From contig NZ_CALJPG010000024.1 of the NCBI RefSeq assembly GCF_937980635.1, positions 1-64,000 of the forward strand: a stretch of DNA of 64,000 nucleotides, given 5' to 3'. Origin of the DNA: an uncultured Campylobacter sp. (GTDB taxonomy: Bacteria; Campylobacterota; Campylobacteria; Campylobacterales; Campylobacteraceae). Each line of letters starts with the position of its first letter. Within the stretch, counting starts at the first letter, position 1. The position numbers and the translations under genes were made by a program. The notes beneath the pieces were generated by a model that was not told the DNA's origin, made no database searches, and saw nothing but the letters and a program-made list of their open reading frames with translations. Shown piece by piece: positions 17,001-24,701 of the stretch.

Positions 17001-17896
17001 AGCGCGAACTCCTTGTGCGATTTTACGTCGAAATTTAGCTCAGTGTCCCAGACGATATGGCCTTTGCGGTGCGACCAGCAGCCCACGTTTACGGCGACGG
17101 CGATGACGCTTGGGTGGCGGGCGCAGTTTTCGATATGCACGCCCATGACCGAGCTTGCGCCGCTCATGCCTTGCGGGCCTAGGCCGATTTTATTGATGCC
17201 ATCTTCGAGTAGCTTTTCGGTTAGCGCGGCTCGGTCGTTTGGATTGTGCGAGCCTAGCGGTCTCATAAGCGCTTTTTTAGATAGTAGCGACGCCACGTCG
17301 ATCGAGGTGCCCACGCCCACGCCGACTAGCAGCGGCGGACAGGCATTTATGCCGTAGCTGGTCATTATGTCCATGACGAATTTCACGACCCCCTCGTAGC
17401 CCATGCCAGGCATCAGCACGGTCGCCTTGCCGGGCAGACTACAGCCGCCGCCCGCCATATAGGTGTGTATCTCGCACTCGCTGCTACCCGGCACGATCTC
17501 CCAAAATACGCTCGGCGTGCCCTTGCCGACGTTTTTGCCGGTGTTATACTCGTCAAATGTCTCGACGCTGTTGTGACGCAGCGGAGCCTCGCGCGTCGCT
17601 CGCAGTACGGTCTCTCGCAGCAGCTCCTCAAGCTCGCCGATGAGCGGGAAGTTCGCGCCGCAGCGCACGAAAAACTGGATCACGCCCGTATCCTGACAGG
17701 ACGGACGGTCTAGCTGCTTAGCTAGGCGCTGGTTTTCAAACATCGTTTTGTAGATCTCCTTCGCTAGCGGCTGCGTCTCGCGTTCGCTAAGCTCCCGCAG
17801 CTTCGCCGTCACGTCGTCAGGCAGCACCTTGCCCGTGTAGCCGACGAATTTCGCCATGACCTCGGTCATCTTTTGCACGGCTTTTTGTTTATCCAT
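16997..17896 (-). CDS. ttdA: L(+)-tartrate dehydratase / class I fumarase-type hydro-lyase, alpha subunit
   Basis: I choose the ATG ending at 17896 (299 residues, MDKQKAVQKM) because it has a perfect AAGGAG nine bases upstream; an in-frame ATG 9 codons earlier lacks one. Cluster cysteines are in PSCQDTG, GGGCSLPG and NVGCWSHRKG. Motifs PLRHNSVE, NTGKN, GPQGMSGASSVMGVHIENCARHP follow TtdA of E. coli closely as I recall it. The [4Fe-4S] cluster binds the substrate hydroxyl. It overlaps the DUF2809 gene by 8 bases, tying the dehydratase to the lar operon. Fumarase activity remains the main alternative. Confidence 0.88.
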   Translation of the reverse strand: MDKQKAVQKMTEVMAKFVGYTGKVLPDDVTAKLRELSERETQPLAKEIYKTMFENQRLAKQLDRPSCQDTGVIQFFVRCGANFPLIGELEELLRETVLRATREAPLRHNSVETFDEYNTGKNVGKGTPSVFWEIVPGSSECEIHTYMAGGGCSLPGKATVLMPGMGYEGVVKFVMDIMTSYGINACPPLLVGVGVGTSIDVASLLSKKALMRPLGSHNPNDRAALTEKLLEDGINKIGLGPQGMSGASSVMGVHIENCARHPSVIAVAVNVGCWSHRKGHIVWDTELNFDVKSHKEFAL

Positions 17897-18335
17897 CGCT
17901 TCTCCTTTTTTCAAATTTTTCATACACGCCCGCTAGGACGCAGCCCGCAGCGTAGCACAGCAGGTCGGCAAGATCAAACGTCCCGCCGATCATTACTTTT
18001 AAAATTTTATTTTCTATGCCTAAAATTTGCACTGCGCCAAAATACTGCGCGAGCTCCAAAGCCGCCGCAAATGCGAAAATTTTAAGCGGCAAATTTAAAG
18101 GCGGCTCGCTAAAAACAGCCCGCGCCAAAGCATAAAGCAAGATGACAGCCAAAACGTCACCCGCGTAGTGGCGCACGAAGCCGCCCTTTACGCAGGTCGC
18201 GATGTAAATTTCAGCCGCTAAAATCAAAACCGCCGCGGCCAAAAACGCTAGCCTCGTCCGCGCGCTTTGCCTTGTTTGCGCCTTTTTCGCGCCCTTCGGC
18301 CTAGCCTTTCGCTCGTTTAAATTTTCCTCTCGCAA
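17889..18335 (-). CDS. DUF2809-like small membrane protein
   Basis: A 148-residue protein with a basic N-terminal tail (about 30 residues) and four or five hydrophobic segments from residue 28 on. The RHYAGDVLAV and DLADLLCYAAGCVL motifs are typical of DUF2809. Start is TTG with AAGGAAAG upstream; no better start is seen. It lies 52 bases after larB and overlaps ttdA. Its function is unknown; the operon suggests a membrane role in nickel-pincer or C4-hydroxyacid metabolism, but chance inclusion is possible. Confidence 0.75.
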   Translation of the reverse strand: MREENLNERKARPKGAKKAQTRQSARTRLAFLAAAVLILAAEIYIATCVKGGFVRHYAGDVLAVILLYALARAVFSEPPLNLPLKIFAFAAALELAQYFGAVQILGIENKILKVMIGGTFDLADLLCYAAGCVLAGVYEKFEKRRSDG

Positions 18336-18387
18336 CGCTTTCCTTTTAAATTTAGCCGTTAAATTTAACCCGCGCGGCGGCGTAAAT

Positions 18388-19134
18388 TTAAAGATGATTT
18401 ATCAGGCTCGCGTTATATGCGGCGCCAAAGCCGTTGTCGATATTTACGACGCTCACGCCGTTTGCGCAACTGTTTAGCATCGCTAGCAGCGCCGCCAGCC
18501 CGCCAAAGCTCGCGCCGTATCCCACGCTGGTGGGCACCGCGATCACCGGCACGCTAACAAGACCAGCCAGCACGCTAGCTAGCGCGCCCTCCATGCCCGC
18601 TACTGCGATCACGACCTTTGCGGCGCGTATCTCATCTAAATTTGCGATGAGCCTGTGCAGCCCTGCCACGCCCGCGTCGCTAAATTTACGCACGTCGTTG
18701 CCCAAAAATCTCGCCGTTTCGTACGCCTCCTCCACTACCGCGCCGTCGGCGGTGCCAGCAGATACTATCGCGATGTAGCTTTGCGTGAGCGCGGGCTCTT
18801 TAAATTTGACGCTGACGACGCGGCCTCGAGCGTTAAACTCCGCCTGCGGCAGCGCTTCGCGCATTCGCTTAAAAACTCGCTCGTTCGTGCGCGTGATCAG
18901 GATATTTTGCCCTCTCGCGCCGATCGCACCAGCGATACGTAAAATTTCATCGTCCGTCTTGCTCTCGCCGTAGATCACCTCGCCCGCGCCGTTTCGCAGG
19001 GCGCGCTGAGTGTCGATCTTAGCGCAGCCCACATCGCTAAAAGGAAAATCGCGCAAGAGTTCTATTGCTTCGCACTCGCTCTTTTCGCCCGATTTTACGG
19101 CGCGGATAAAATTTAAAGCTTCATCTTTCGTCAT
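18388..19134 (-). CDS. larB: LarB, nickel-pincer cofactor biosynthesis carboxylase/hydrolase
   Basis: A 248-residue protein of the PurE-like LarB family. LarB carboxylates the pyridinium ring of nicotinic acid adenine dinucleotide at C5 and cleaves the phosphoanhydride, the first step of nickel-pincer nucleotide synthesis. Seen: DxxRALRNGAGEVIYGESK (about 40-58), the PurE-like core VSAGTADGAVVEEAYETA (about 123-140) and AGMEGALASVLAGL...VPTSVGYG near 179-208. Its ATG immediately follows the stop of the small ORF upstream (0-base gap). Confidence 0.95.
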   Translation of the reverse strand: MTKDEALNFIRAVKSGEKSECEAIELLRDFPFSDVGCAKIDTQRALRNGAGEVIYGESKTDDEILRIAGAIGARGQNILITRTNERVFKRMREALPQAEFNARGRVVSVKFKEPALTQSYIAIVSAGTADGAVVEEAYETARFLGNDVRKFSDAGVAGLHRLIANLDEIRAAKVVIAVAGMEGALASVLAGLVSVPVIAVPTSVGYGASFGGLAALLAMLNSCANGVSVVNIDNGFGAAYNASLINHL

Positions 19135-19302
19135 TTAAAATCTCCCTGCCAACCCCTTTAAATCTAGCAAAATTTCATACTCGCCCAGCGCGGCGATCTC
19201 GGACACGACGCCGCTAAAATTGCTCGCACAAAACCGCCTCGTCTTGCTCAAGCGGCCGCTTTTTATCCCAGCGAAAAGCTCTAAAATTTCATCCTCTTTC
19301 AT
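19135..19302 (-). CDS. 55-residue protein resembling the LarE C-terminal tail
   Basis: A short frame between larE and larB, beginning with an ATG that overlaps the end of larE by 14 bases and ending directly against the larB start; AGAGAGGA lies upstream. Its residues 30-51 (F-x-x-VV...LG...LLDLKGL) line up with the last part of LarE (F-x-x-VV...LG...LDLKGL) with about 11 identities in 23 positions. I infer a partial duplication of the LarE C-terminal segment kept as a separate reading frame. Whether it is translated or functional is unknown. Confidence 0.6.
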   Translation of the reverse strand: MKEDEILELFAGIKSGRLSKTRRFCASNFSGVVSEIAALGEYEILLDLKGLAGRF

Positions 19303-20071
19303 GCAAAACATCCTCTCTAAGCCCCTTTAGATCGAGCGTCACATCCGCTGCGCCGAGCGTCACGAGTTGCCTAACGACGCTTTTAAATTTCGCGTCGTTT
19401 AGAAAGCTTTGCATGTCGGCAAAGGGTATTTGCAGCTTTATATTTTTGCGGTCGCACCGCGCGCGGACGTTTGTGTAGCCACTTGCGATGAGTAGATTTT
19501 CCGCCGCTTCGATCAAATTTAGCTCGTGCGGGTCGATCTCGCGTCCGTGTGGCAGGCGCGTTAGCAAGCACGCGTAGCCGGGCTTTTCGGCGGTGGGCAA
19601 GCTTAGCTCGCGCGATAACTCGCGGATCTCGGATTTGGTTAAATTTATCAGCGGCGAGAGCACGCCTAGCTCTTCTTTTGCTTTGAGTCCGGGGCGGTGT
19701 TCGCCTAGATCGTCCCGGTTCGTGCCGTCTGCGACGCGGCTAAAGCCAAGCTCGCGGGCGCGCTCGATTAGGCGCGAAAAAACGACCTTTTTACACAAAT
19801 AGCAGCGGTTTTCGGGGTTGTCTTTGATCTCGTCCGCGACGCCGAGCTCTAAAATTTCGTGGCGGATGCCGTAGGCGTGGGCAAATTCTACGGCTTCGGC
19901 GATCTCGCGCGAGGACATGTAGGGCGATCTTATCGTTATGCCGATCGCTCGCGCGCCCAGCGCGTCGTGCGCCGCGCGCAGTAGCAGAGAGCTGTCCGCG
20001 CCGCCGCTAAATGCGACCGCAAGTTCGCCCAGTCCGCGCAGATCAGCTTTTAGTTTTTCTAGTTTCGTCAT
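19289..20071 (-). CDS. larE: LarE, ATP-dependent sulfur transferase for nickel-pincer nucleotide
   Basis: A 260-residue PP-loop ATP pyrophosphatase (SGGADSS, residues 22-28). LarE converts the two carboxylates of the LarB product into thiocarboxylates. Cysteines C89 and C92 (CYLC) and C167 (GYACLLTRLPHG) are present. Three such cysteines are the pattern reported for [4Fe-4S]-dependent, catalytic LarE enzymes, as opposed to the sacrificial single-Cys lactobacillus type; that subtype call is inference. It overlaps larC by 29 bases. Confidence 0.95.
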   Translation of the reverse strand: MTKLEKLKADLRGLGELAVAFSGGADSSLLLRAAHDALGARAIGITIRSPYMSSREIAEAVEFAHAYGIRHEILELGVADEIKDNPENRCYLCKKVVFSRLIERARELGFSRVADGTNRDDLGEHRPGLKAKEELGVLSPLINLTKSEIRELSRELSLPTAEKPGYACLLTRLPHGREIDPHELNLIEAAENLLIASGYTNVRARCDRKNIKLQIPFADMQSFLNDAKFKSVVRQLVTLGAADVTLDLKGLREDVLHERG

Positions 20072-21278
20072 AGATTTTCAGTGCCTCTTTTCGCACCCGC
20101 TCGATCGTCGTGCCGTGCGCGAGCGCTGCGGCCTTGCACTCGTCAAATTCAGGCTTTGCCTTTTGCGTTTGGCAGGTTTCAGAAATCTTAAGCCCTATCT
20201 CGCCGAATTTCGTCTGCACCCGCGCAAACTCGCGCTTTAGCTCGGTTTTAGTAACCTCTACTTCGCGAACGCCGATCGCGGTCGTGTGCGTAAATATCAG
20301 ATCCTTTAAATTTTTCGCATCCTGATTGCGGCACAGCGCGTTTAGCTCAAAACCCATGCGCCCCTTTTTCATAAAAATAGAGCGGCTAAAGACGTCTAGC
20401 GCGCCGTTTTCGCGCAGAATTTCGCAGGCAAAGGCAAAGCTCTCGGCGTCCATATCGTCGATGTTCGTGGAGATTAAAATCTGCTTGCAAACCTCGCCGT
20501 AGCCAGGGCGCGCGCCTAAATTTCGCTCGTCTAAATCCTCGTCCGCCTCGCAGATCATCGCGCGAAGCACGTTTGCAAAGCCCGCTGCGTCCTTGCCGCC
20601 TGCGCCGTAGCCGATCTTTTCTATCCTAAAGCTCGCGCTGTCTGCAAACTCGTCCGTGCAGGCCTTTAAAATTGCCGCTCCCGTGGGCGTTGTCATTTCA
20701 AAATTTGCGCGTCCTAGGCTTACGGGCACGCCTTTTAAAATTTCGCAAACGGCTGGCGCAGGTACGCTAAGCGCGCCGTGATCGCTTTTGACCACACCGC
20801 CGCCAAGCTCGATTTTGGAGCTTACGACGCGCGAGACGCCGAGTTTTTCAAAAAGATACTCGAGGCAGATCGCCGCGCCCGCGACGTCGGCGATGCTATC
20901 GATCGCGCCGACCTCGTGAAAATGCACCCGCTCTACGTCCGTGCCGTGTACTTTGGCCTCGGCCTGCGCAATCGTGCGAAATATCGCGTCCGCTCTTTGT
21001 TTGCAGCTCTGGCTTAAATTTGAACTCTCTAAAATTTGCCTGATACCCGCGTAGCTTCTGGCATGAGGCTGCGATTTTAGCGGCACTACGTCGATTTTTG
21101 TCGCGGCGATGCCGTTTTTTAGCACGTTTTTGCGCTCTAGCTTAAATTCGCCGGCTAAATTTAACTTCTCTAGCTCGGCGCAAAGATAGCTAAAATCCAC
21201 GCCGAGCTCCACCAGCGCGCCTAAATTCATATCGCCGCTGATGCCGCAGCTTGCGTCGTAATATAAAATTTTAGCCAA
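20043..21278 (-). CDS. larC: LarC, nickel insertase for the pincer cofactor
   Basis: A 411-residue unsplit LarC (in Lactiplantibacillus it is made by a programmed frameshift joining LarC1 and LarC2; here one uninterrupted frame). Typical features: YYDASCGISGDMNLGALVELG at the N-terminus, RVHFHEVGAIDSIADV near 116-131 (His-rich catalytic/metal region), and PTGAAIL near 201-207. It inserts Ni(II) into the dithiolate ligand using CTP. Two bases separate it from larA. Confidence 0.95.
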   Translation of the reverse strand: MAKILYYDASCGISGDMNLGALVELGVDFSYLCAELEKLNLAGEFKLERKNVLKNGIAATKIDVVPLKSQPHARSYAGIRQILESSNLSQSCKQRADAIFRTIAQAEAKVHGTDVERVHFHEVGAIDSIADVAGAAICLEYLFEKLGVSRVVSSKIELGGGVVKSDHGALSVPAPAVCEILKGVPVSLGRANFEMTTPTGAAILKACTDEFADSASFRIEKIGYGAGGKDAAGFANVLRAMICEADEDLDERNLGARPGYGEVCKQILISTNIDDMDAESFAFACEILRENGALDVFSRSIFMKKGRMGFELNALCRNQDAKNLKDLIFTHTTAIGVREVEVTKTELKREFARVQTKFGEIGLKISETCQTQKAKPEFDECKAAALAHGTTIERVRKEALKIYDETRKTKS

Positions 21279-21280
21279 AC

Positions 21281-22531
21281 TTATGCCTTAGGCACCGTCA
21301 TCGAGCCAAACGGCAGGATGATGATTTTAGCGTCCGCGCCCTTTTGCGCGAGCGCGTCGCGCGCGGCCTTTTGGATGTCGTGGTATGGCTTTAGATGTAC
21401 CGCGCGCATCTCATCGTCGCTTAGATCCGACACCGCCCAGGTTTGCGCCCAGAGCGAGATTTCGGCCATCTTAGCGGCCTTGTGATAGCCGAGCTTAAAG
21501 CCAGCGCTGATCTTTTCTAGTACCTTTTTAGGCGTGTCTGCGGAGGCCATCAGATCAAAAAACGGCTTTGGTCCGATGCCTGTGCGGCACTTTGCGACCA
21601 TGATTAAAATTCCGTCCTGCGCAAGCGCTAGTTTGCCGTTGTCTAGGGCTTTTTGCGCTTGATAGAGATCGACATCCATCGGATAGGGCGCGACCGAGAT
21701 CACGATATCCGCCTTGCGCGGGATATTTACGCAAAATACCTCGTCGGCCTTTTTCACGCAGTCGTAAAAGCTATCGTTTAAATCGCCCGCGCTCGCGTAA
21801 TACACGCTGTGCTCGCTATCAAGTACCGTCTGGATTGAAAAAACGTCGATATGAGCTAGCACTTTCATCGCGTCGATCATATCCTCGTGCACGGGGTTGC
21901 CCTCTAGTCGCAGAGCTTGCGCGTCGGCGCTTAGGGCGAGCTTGTGGTTTTGCGTGATGCTCTCGTACGACGCGGTGCCCGGCAAAAAGGCCTTTCTGCC
22001 GCCCGTGTAGCCAGCGAAATAGTGCGGCTCGACCGAGCCTATGACGATTACCTTTTTGGCTTCTGCTGCGATTTTGTTTAGATACATCTGCGTGCCGTTT
22101 TTCGATTCGCCTAAAAACACCATCTCATCGTGCTTGGAGTCGTGATCGTGAACTTCGTTTTTGGCTCTGATTTCCGCGTAAATTTCTTTGCCGAAGATCA
22201 TCTCGTACTCATCGAGCGTGCCCTCTCTATGGCAGCCCGTGGCGATGATAAAAATTTTATTTTTCTCGCGGATTTTCGGGTAAATTTGCTTTAAAATTTT
22301 TGCCGTCGGCGTCGGGCGCGTGCCGTCGTTTACGATGATGACGATCTTTTCATCGCCCGCGATAAACTCGTCAAAGCTTTTTTGATTTATCGGATTTGCC
22401 AGAGCCTTTGCGATGAGCGCCGTTTCGTCAAATTTAGCCACGGGGTTTGGATCGAAAACGCCGAGCAAGTTTTTCTCGTTTATCTCTAAGCTTAGATGAT
22501 CATCTTTGCCGTATGCGATAGGGATTTGCAT
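21281..22531 (-). CDS. larA: LarA-family nickel-dependent 2-hydroxyacid racemase
   Basis: A 416-residue LarA homolog. The residues that bind or act with the nickel-pincer cofactor are all in place: D69 and R72 (NDGTRPTP), H101 (GCHREGT), H170 (SVEPHYFAGYTGG), K180 and H196, corresponding to Asp72, Arg75, His108, His174, Lys184 and His200 of the lactobacillus enzyme as I recall the numbering. Lactate racemase is only one activity in this superfamily, which also includes malate racemases and other epimerases. The operon continues with the cofactor genes and ttdAB, and dcuB lies just upstream. A C4 hydroxyacid (tartrate or malate) is thus a more likely substrate than lactate. Ribosome site AGGAGG. 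Confidence 0.9.
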   Translation of the reverse strand: MQIPIAYGKDDHLSLEINEKNLLGVFDPNPVAKFDETALIAKALANPINQKSFDEFIAGDEKIVIIVNDGTRPTPTAKILKQIYPKIREKNKIFIIATGCHREGTLDEYEMIFGKEIYAEIRAKNEVHDHDSKHDEMVFLGESKNGTQMYLNKIAAEAKKVIVIGSVEPHYFAGYTGGRKAFLPGTASYESITQNHKLALSADAQALRLEGNPVHEDMIDAMKVLAHIDVFSIQTVLDSEHSVYYASAGDLNDSFYDCVKKADEVFCVNIPRKADIVISVAPYPMDVDLYQAQKALDNGKLALAQDGILIMVAKCRTGIGPKPFFDLMASADTPKKVLEKISAGFKLGYHKAAKMAEISLWAQTWAVSDLSDDEMRAVHLKPYHDIQKAARDALAQKGADAKIIILPFGSMTVPKA

Positions 22532-22693
22532 ATCTGCCTCCTGTATGGAATTTGGCGGGATTATAACGTAAATTTTATTTAAAACGATTTAGCCTCGCGC
22601 GGGTTATGAACGGAATTTAGAAAGCTTTAGAATTTAAAAATTTAGAGCATTTAAAATTTCAAAATTTTATAAAATTTTAAAAAGCCGCTGAGA

Positions 22694-22731
22694 TTTAAAA
22701 TTTAAAGCTCGCGAGCCGTCTGCCCGCGAGC
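22694..22731 (-). terminator. Terminator after dcuB
   Basis: Directly after the dcuB stop on the minus strand: 7-bp stem GCTCGCG/CGCGAGC (22725-22731 and 22707-22713) with an 11-base loop, then TTTAAATTTT. This probably separates dcuB from larA transcription at least partly. Confidence 0.65.
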
Positions 22732-22738
22732 GCAACTA

Positions 22739-24406
22739 TTATAAATAGCCGTAAATATGAGCGAAGATAAAGCCCATCGCGCATGAAGTAAGAACGCCTA
22801 TTAGCCCAGGGAAAATGAAGCTGTGGTTGATGACGAATTTACCAATGTGCGTAGTGCCGGAGCGGTCGAACTGGATCGCCGCAAGATCGCTCGGATAGGT
22901 AGGTAGGATATAGTATCCGTAGCAAGCCGGTGCAAACGCAATAATAAGGCCCGGATCAATACCGATGCTAACCGCTAGCGGTACGAAAGTAGCAACCGCT
23001 GCCGCTTGAGAGTTAAGGAATTTACTAATTAAAAGCGAAACGATGACATATGTCCATGGATAGGCCTTAACGACCTCGCCAAGGGATGCCTTAAGCATTT
23101 CGATATGAGCGGTAAACATAGTCTCCGCCATCCATGAAATTCCATAAATGGCTACGAGCGCGATCATACCACTATGAAAAATTTCATTTTTAGCGATATT
23201 GCCCGCTTTAATACCCGAAGCGATCATCATGATGGACGCCGCAAGAAGCATGAAAATTTGAATGGTTAAGACCATATTTAAATTTGTGGTCTTTTTCATA
23301 GTATCTTTTACGACAATGCTTGCATTTGCGATGCTCTCGCTCTTATCGCCGGTAGTGATGACGACATTTCCGTCCTGAGCGACGATGCTTTGAGCTAGCT
23401 TTTTATCTTTGTCGTAAATTTCGACGCTATTAAATTTCGTCGCGTCCTTAGCCTTAGACTCTTTGACGTTTGAGACGACTTTGCCTCCGTCCACCATAGA
23501 GATGACCTGACCGTCTTTGATCGTGATATTTTTGACCGTTTTTTTATCGACGATGATCTCTACGGATTTTCCAGGGACATTTTTAGTCCACGCAGGGCGC
23601 AAGCTTTTTTCGTAACCCAAAACCGCAACTAGCGCAATAGTGGCTAAGAAAATCCACATGCAGATCCACTTAATCCTAGGAAGCTTTTGACCTAGCAGGG
23701 TCGTAGTCTCGCCGTAGATATATTTTTTCTGCTCCGGATCTTTGATCTTTTCTTGAAATTCCGGATCTTTATCTAGATCTTTACCTCTAAAAATCGACCA
23801 CGTTCCGATCGCAAGCATACCGATGAAAGTAGAAGGAATTGTTAATTTAAGTAGATCCAAATACGTACTAAAGCCCTCGATATGCACGCCTTGACCTAGC
23901 AAGATCGCGACCATCGAAACGCCGGCAACCGAAACGGGGCTAGCGATGATAGCAAGCTGCGAGGAGATTGTAGAAGCAGCCATCGGGCGCTCAGGGCGAA
24001 TCCCATTTTTAATAGCTACGTCATAGATGATCGGAAGCAGCGTATAGACGGTGTGTCCCGTTCCGCATAAGATTGTAAGCGTCCACGCAACAGTTGGAGC
24101 GATGATACAAACCATCTTTGGATGCTTACGAAGCAATTTCTCCGCTATTTGAAGCATTACGTCAAGTCCTCCCGTAGCCTGTAGCGTTGCACTTGCTACG
24201 ACAACTGCGAGGATAGTTAAAATAACGTCCACTGCCGGCTTACCCGGCTCTAATCTAAATCCAAACACTAAGATCACTAAGCCTATACCGCCTAGAATTC
24301 CCAGCGCCATACCGCCTTTTTTAGCACCATAAAACAAACAGCCCAAGACTATAATGAGCTGCAAAAAGAATTGAGTGCTTTCAGACAAACTTGTCAGAAA
24401 CTCCAT
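22739..24406 (-). CDS. dcuB: Anaerobic C4-dicarboxylate transporter DcuB with an inserted beta-rich domain
   Basis: A 555-residue member of the Dcu family (fumarate/malate/aspartate uptake in exchange for succinate). N-terminal segments, LCGTGHTVYTLLPIIYDVA (about 113-131), RPERPMAASTISSQ and the C-terminal LPTYPSDLAAIQFDRSGTTH are typical of DcuB. It is about 110 residues longer than usual. The extra part, roughly residues 275-372, is polar, Lys/Val-rich and beta-like and sits between two membrane segments (250-265 and 378-398). Its role is unknown. Promoter TATAAT lies 39 bases upstream. It neighbours the lar-ttd operon. Confidence 0.92.
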   Translation of the reverse strand: MEFLTSLSESTQFFLQLIIVLGCLFYGAKKGGMALGILGGIGLVILVFGFRLEPGKPAVDVILTILAVVVASATLQATGGLDVMLQIAEKLLRKHPKMVCIIAPTVAWTLTILCGTGHTVYTLLPIIYDVAIKNGIRPERPMAASTISSQLAIIASPVSVAGVSMVAILLGQGVHIEGFSTYLDLLKLTIPSTFIGMLAIGTWSIFRGKDLDKDPEFQEKIKDPEQKKYIYGETTTLLGQKLPRIKWICMWIFLATIALVAVLGYEKSLRPAWTKNVPGKSVEIIVDKKTVKNITIKDGQVISMVDGGKVVSNVKESKAKDATKFNSVEIYDKDKKLAQSIVAQDGNVVITTGDKSESIANASIVVKDTMKKTTNLNMVLTIQIFMLLAASIMMIASGIKAGNIAKNEIFHSGMIALVAIYGISWMAETMFTAHIEMLKASLGEVVKAYPWTYVIVSLLISKFLNSQAAAVATFVPLAVSIGIDPGLIIAFAPACYGYYILPTYPSDLAAIQFDRSGTTHIGKFVINHSFIFPGLIGVLTSCAMGFIFAHIYGYL

Positions 24407-24444
24407 AGTTTCTCCTTCAGTAAAATTTAAAACAAACTTTGGCG

Positions 24445-24450
24445 ATTATA
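24445..24450 (-). promoter_or_regulatory. -10 box of dcuB
   Basis: Perfect TATAAT on the minus strand, 39 bases upstream of the dcuB ATG, with TTTTGT about 17 bases further upstream as a weak -35. Confidence 0.65.
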
Positions 24451-24701
24451 CTAACTTTTTATTTAAACAAAATTAAAGGAGCATTACGAATTGTAAAAAT
24501 CTATCAAAATAAAAATTTACTGAAATTATAATTTTAAAGCAGAATTTATAGCGAAATGTGAAAAATAAAATTTTACTTAGAGCTGTTTTTATATCATAGA
24601 ATTTCGCAACTTTTAAGAAAACTTAGAATTCCATTATAGCTCAAGCTTTAAACCGATTTTTAAGCCTTGGGATAGTATCATTTCGCAAAGAGTAGATTAA
24701 G

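Noticed and set aside
16380..17896. Plain annotation as fumarase
   Set aside because: Motif runs in both subunits follow TtdA/TtdB more closely than fumarase from memory; fumarase is kept as the alternative, not the primary call.
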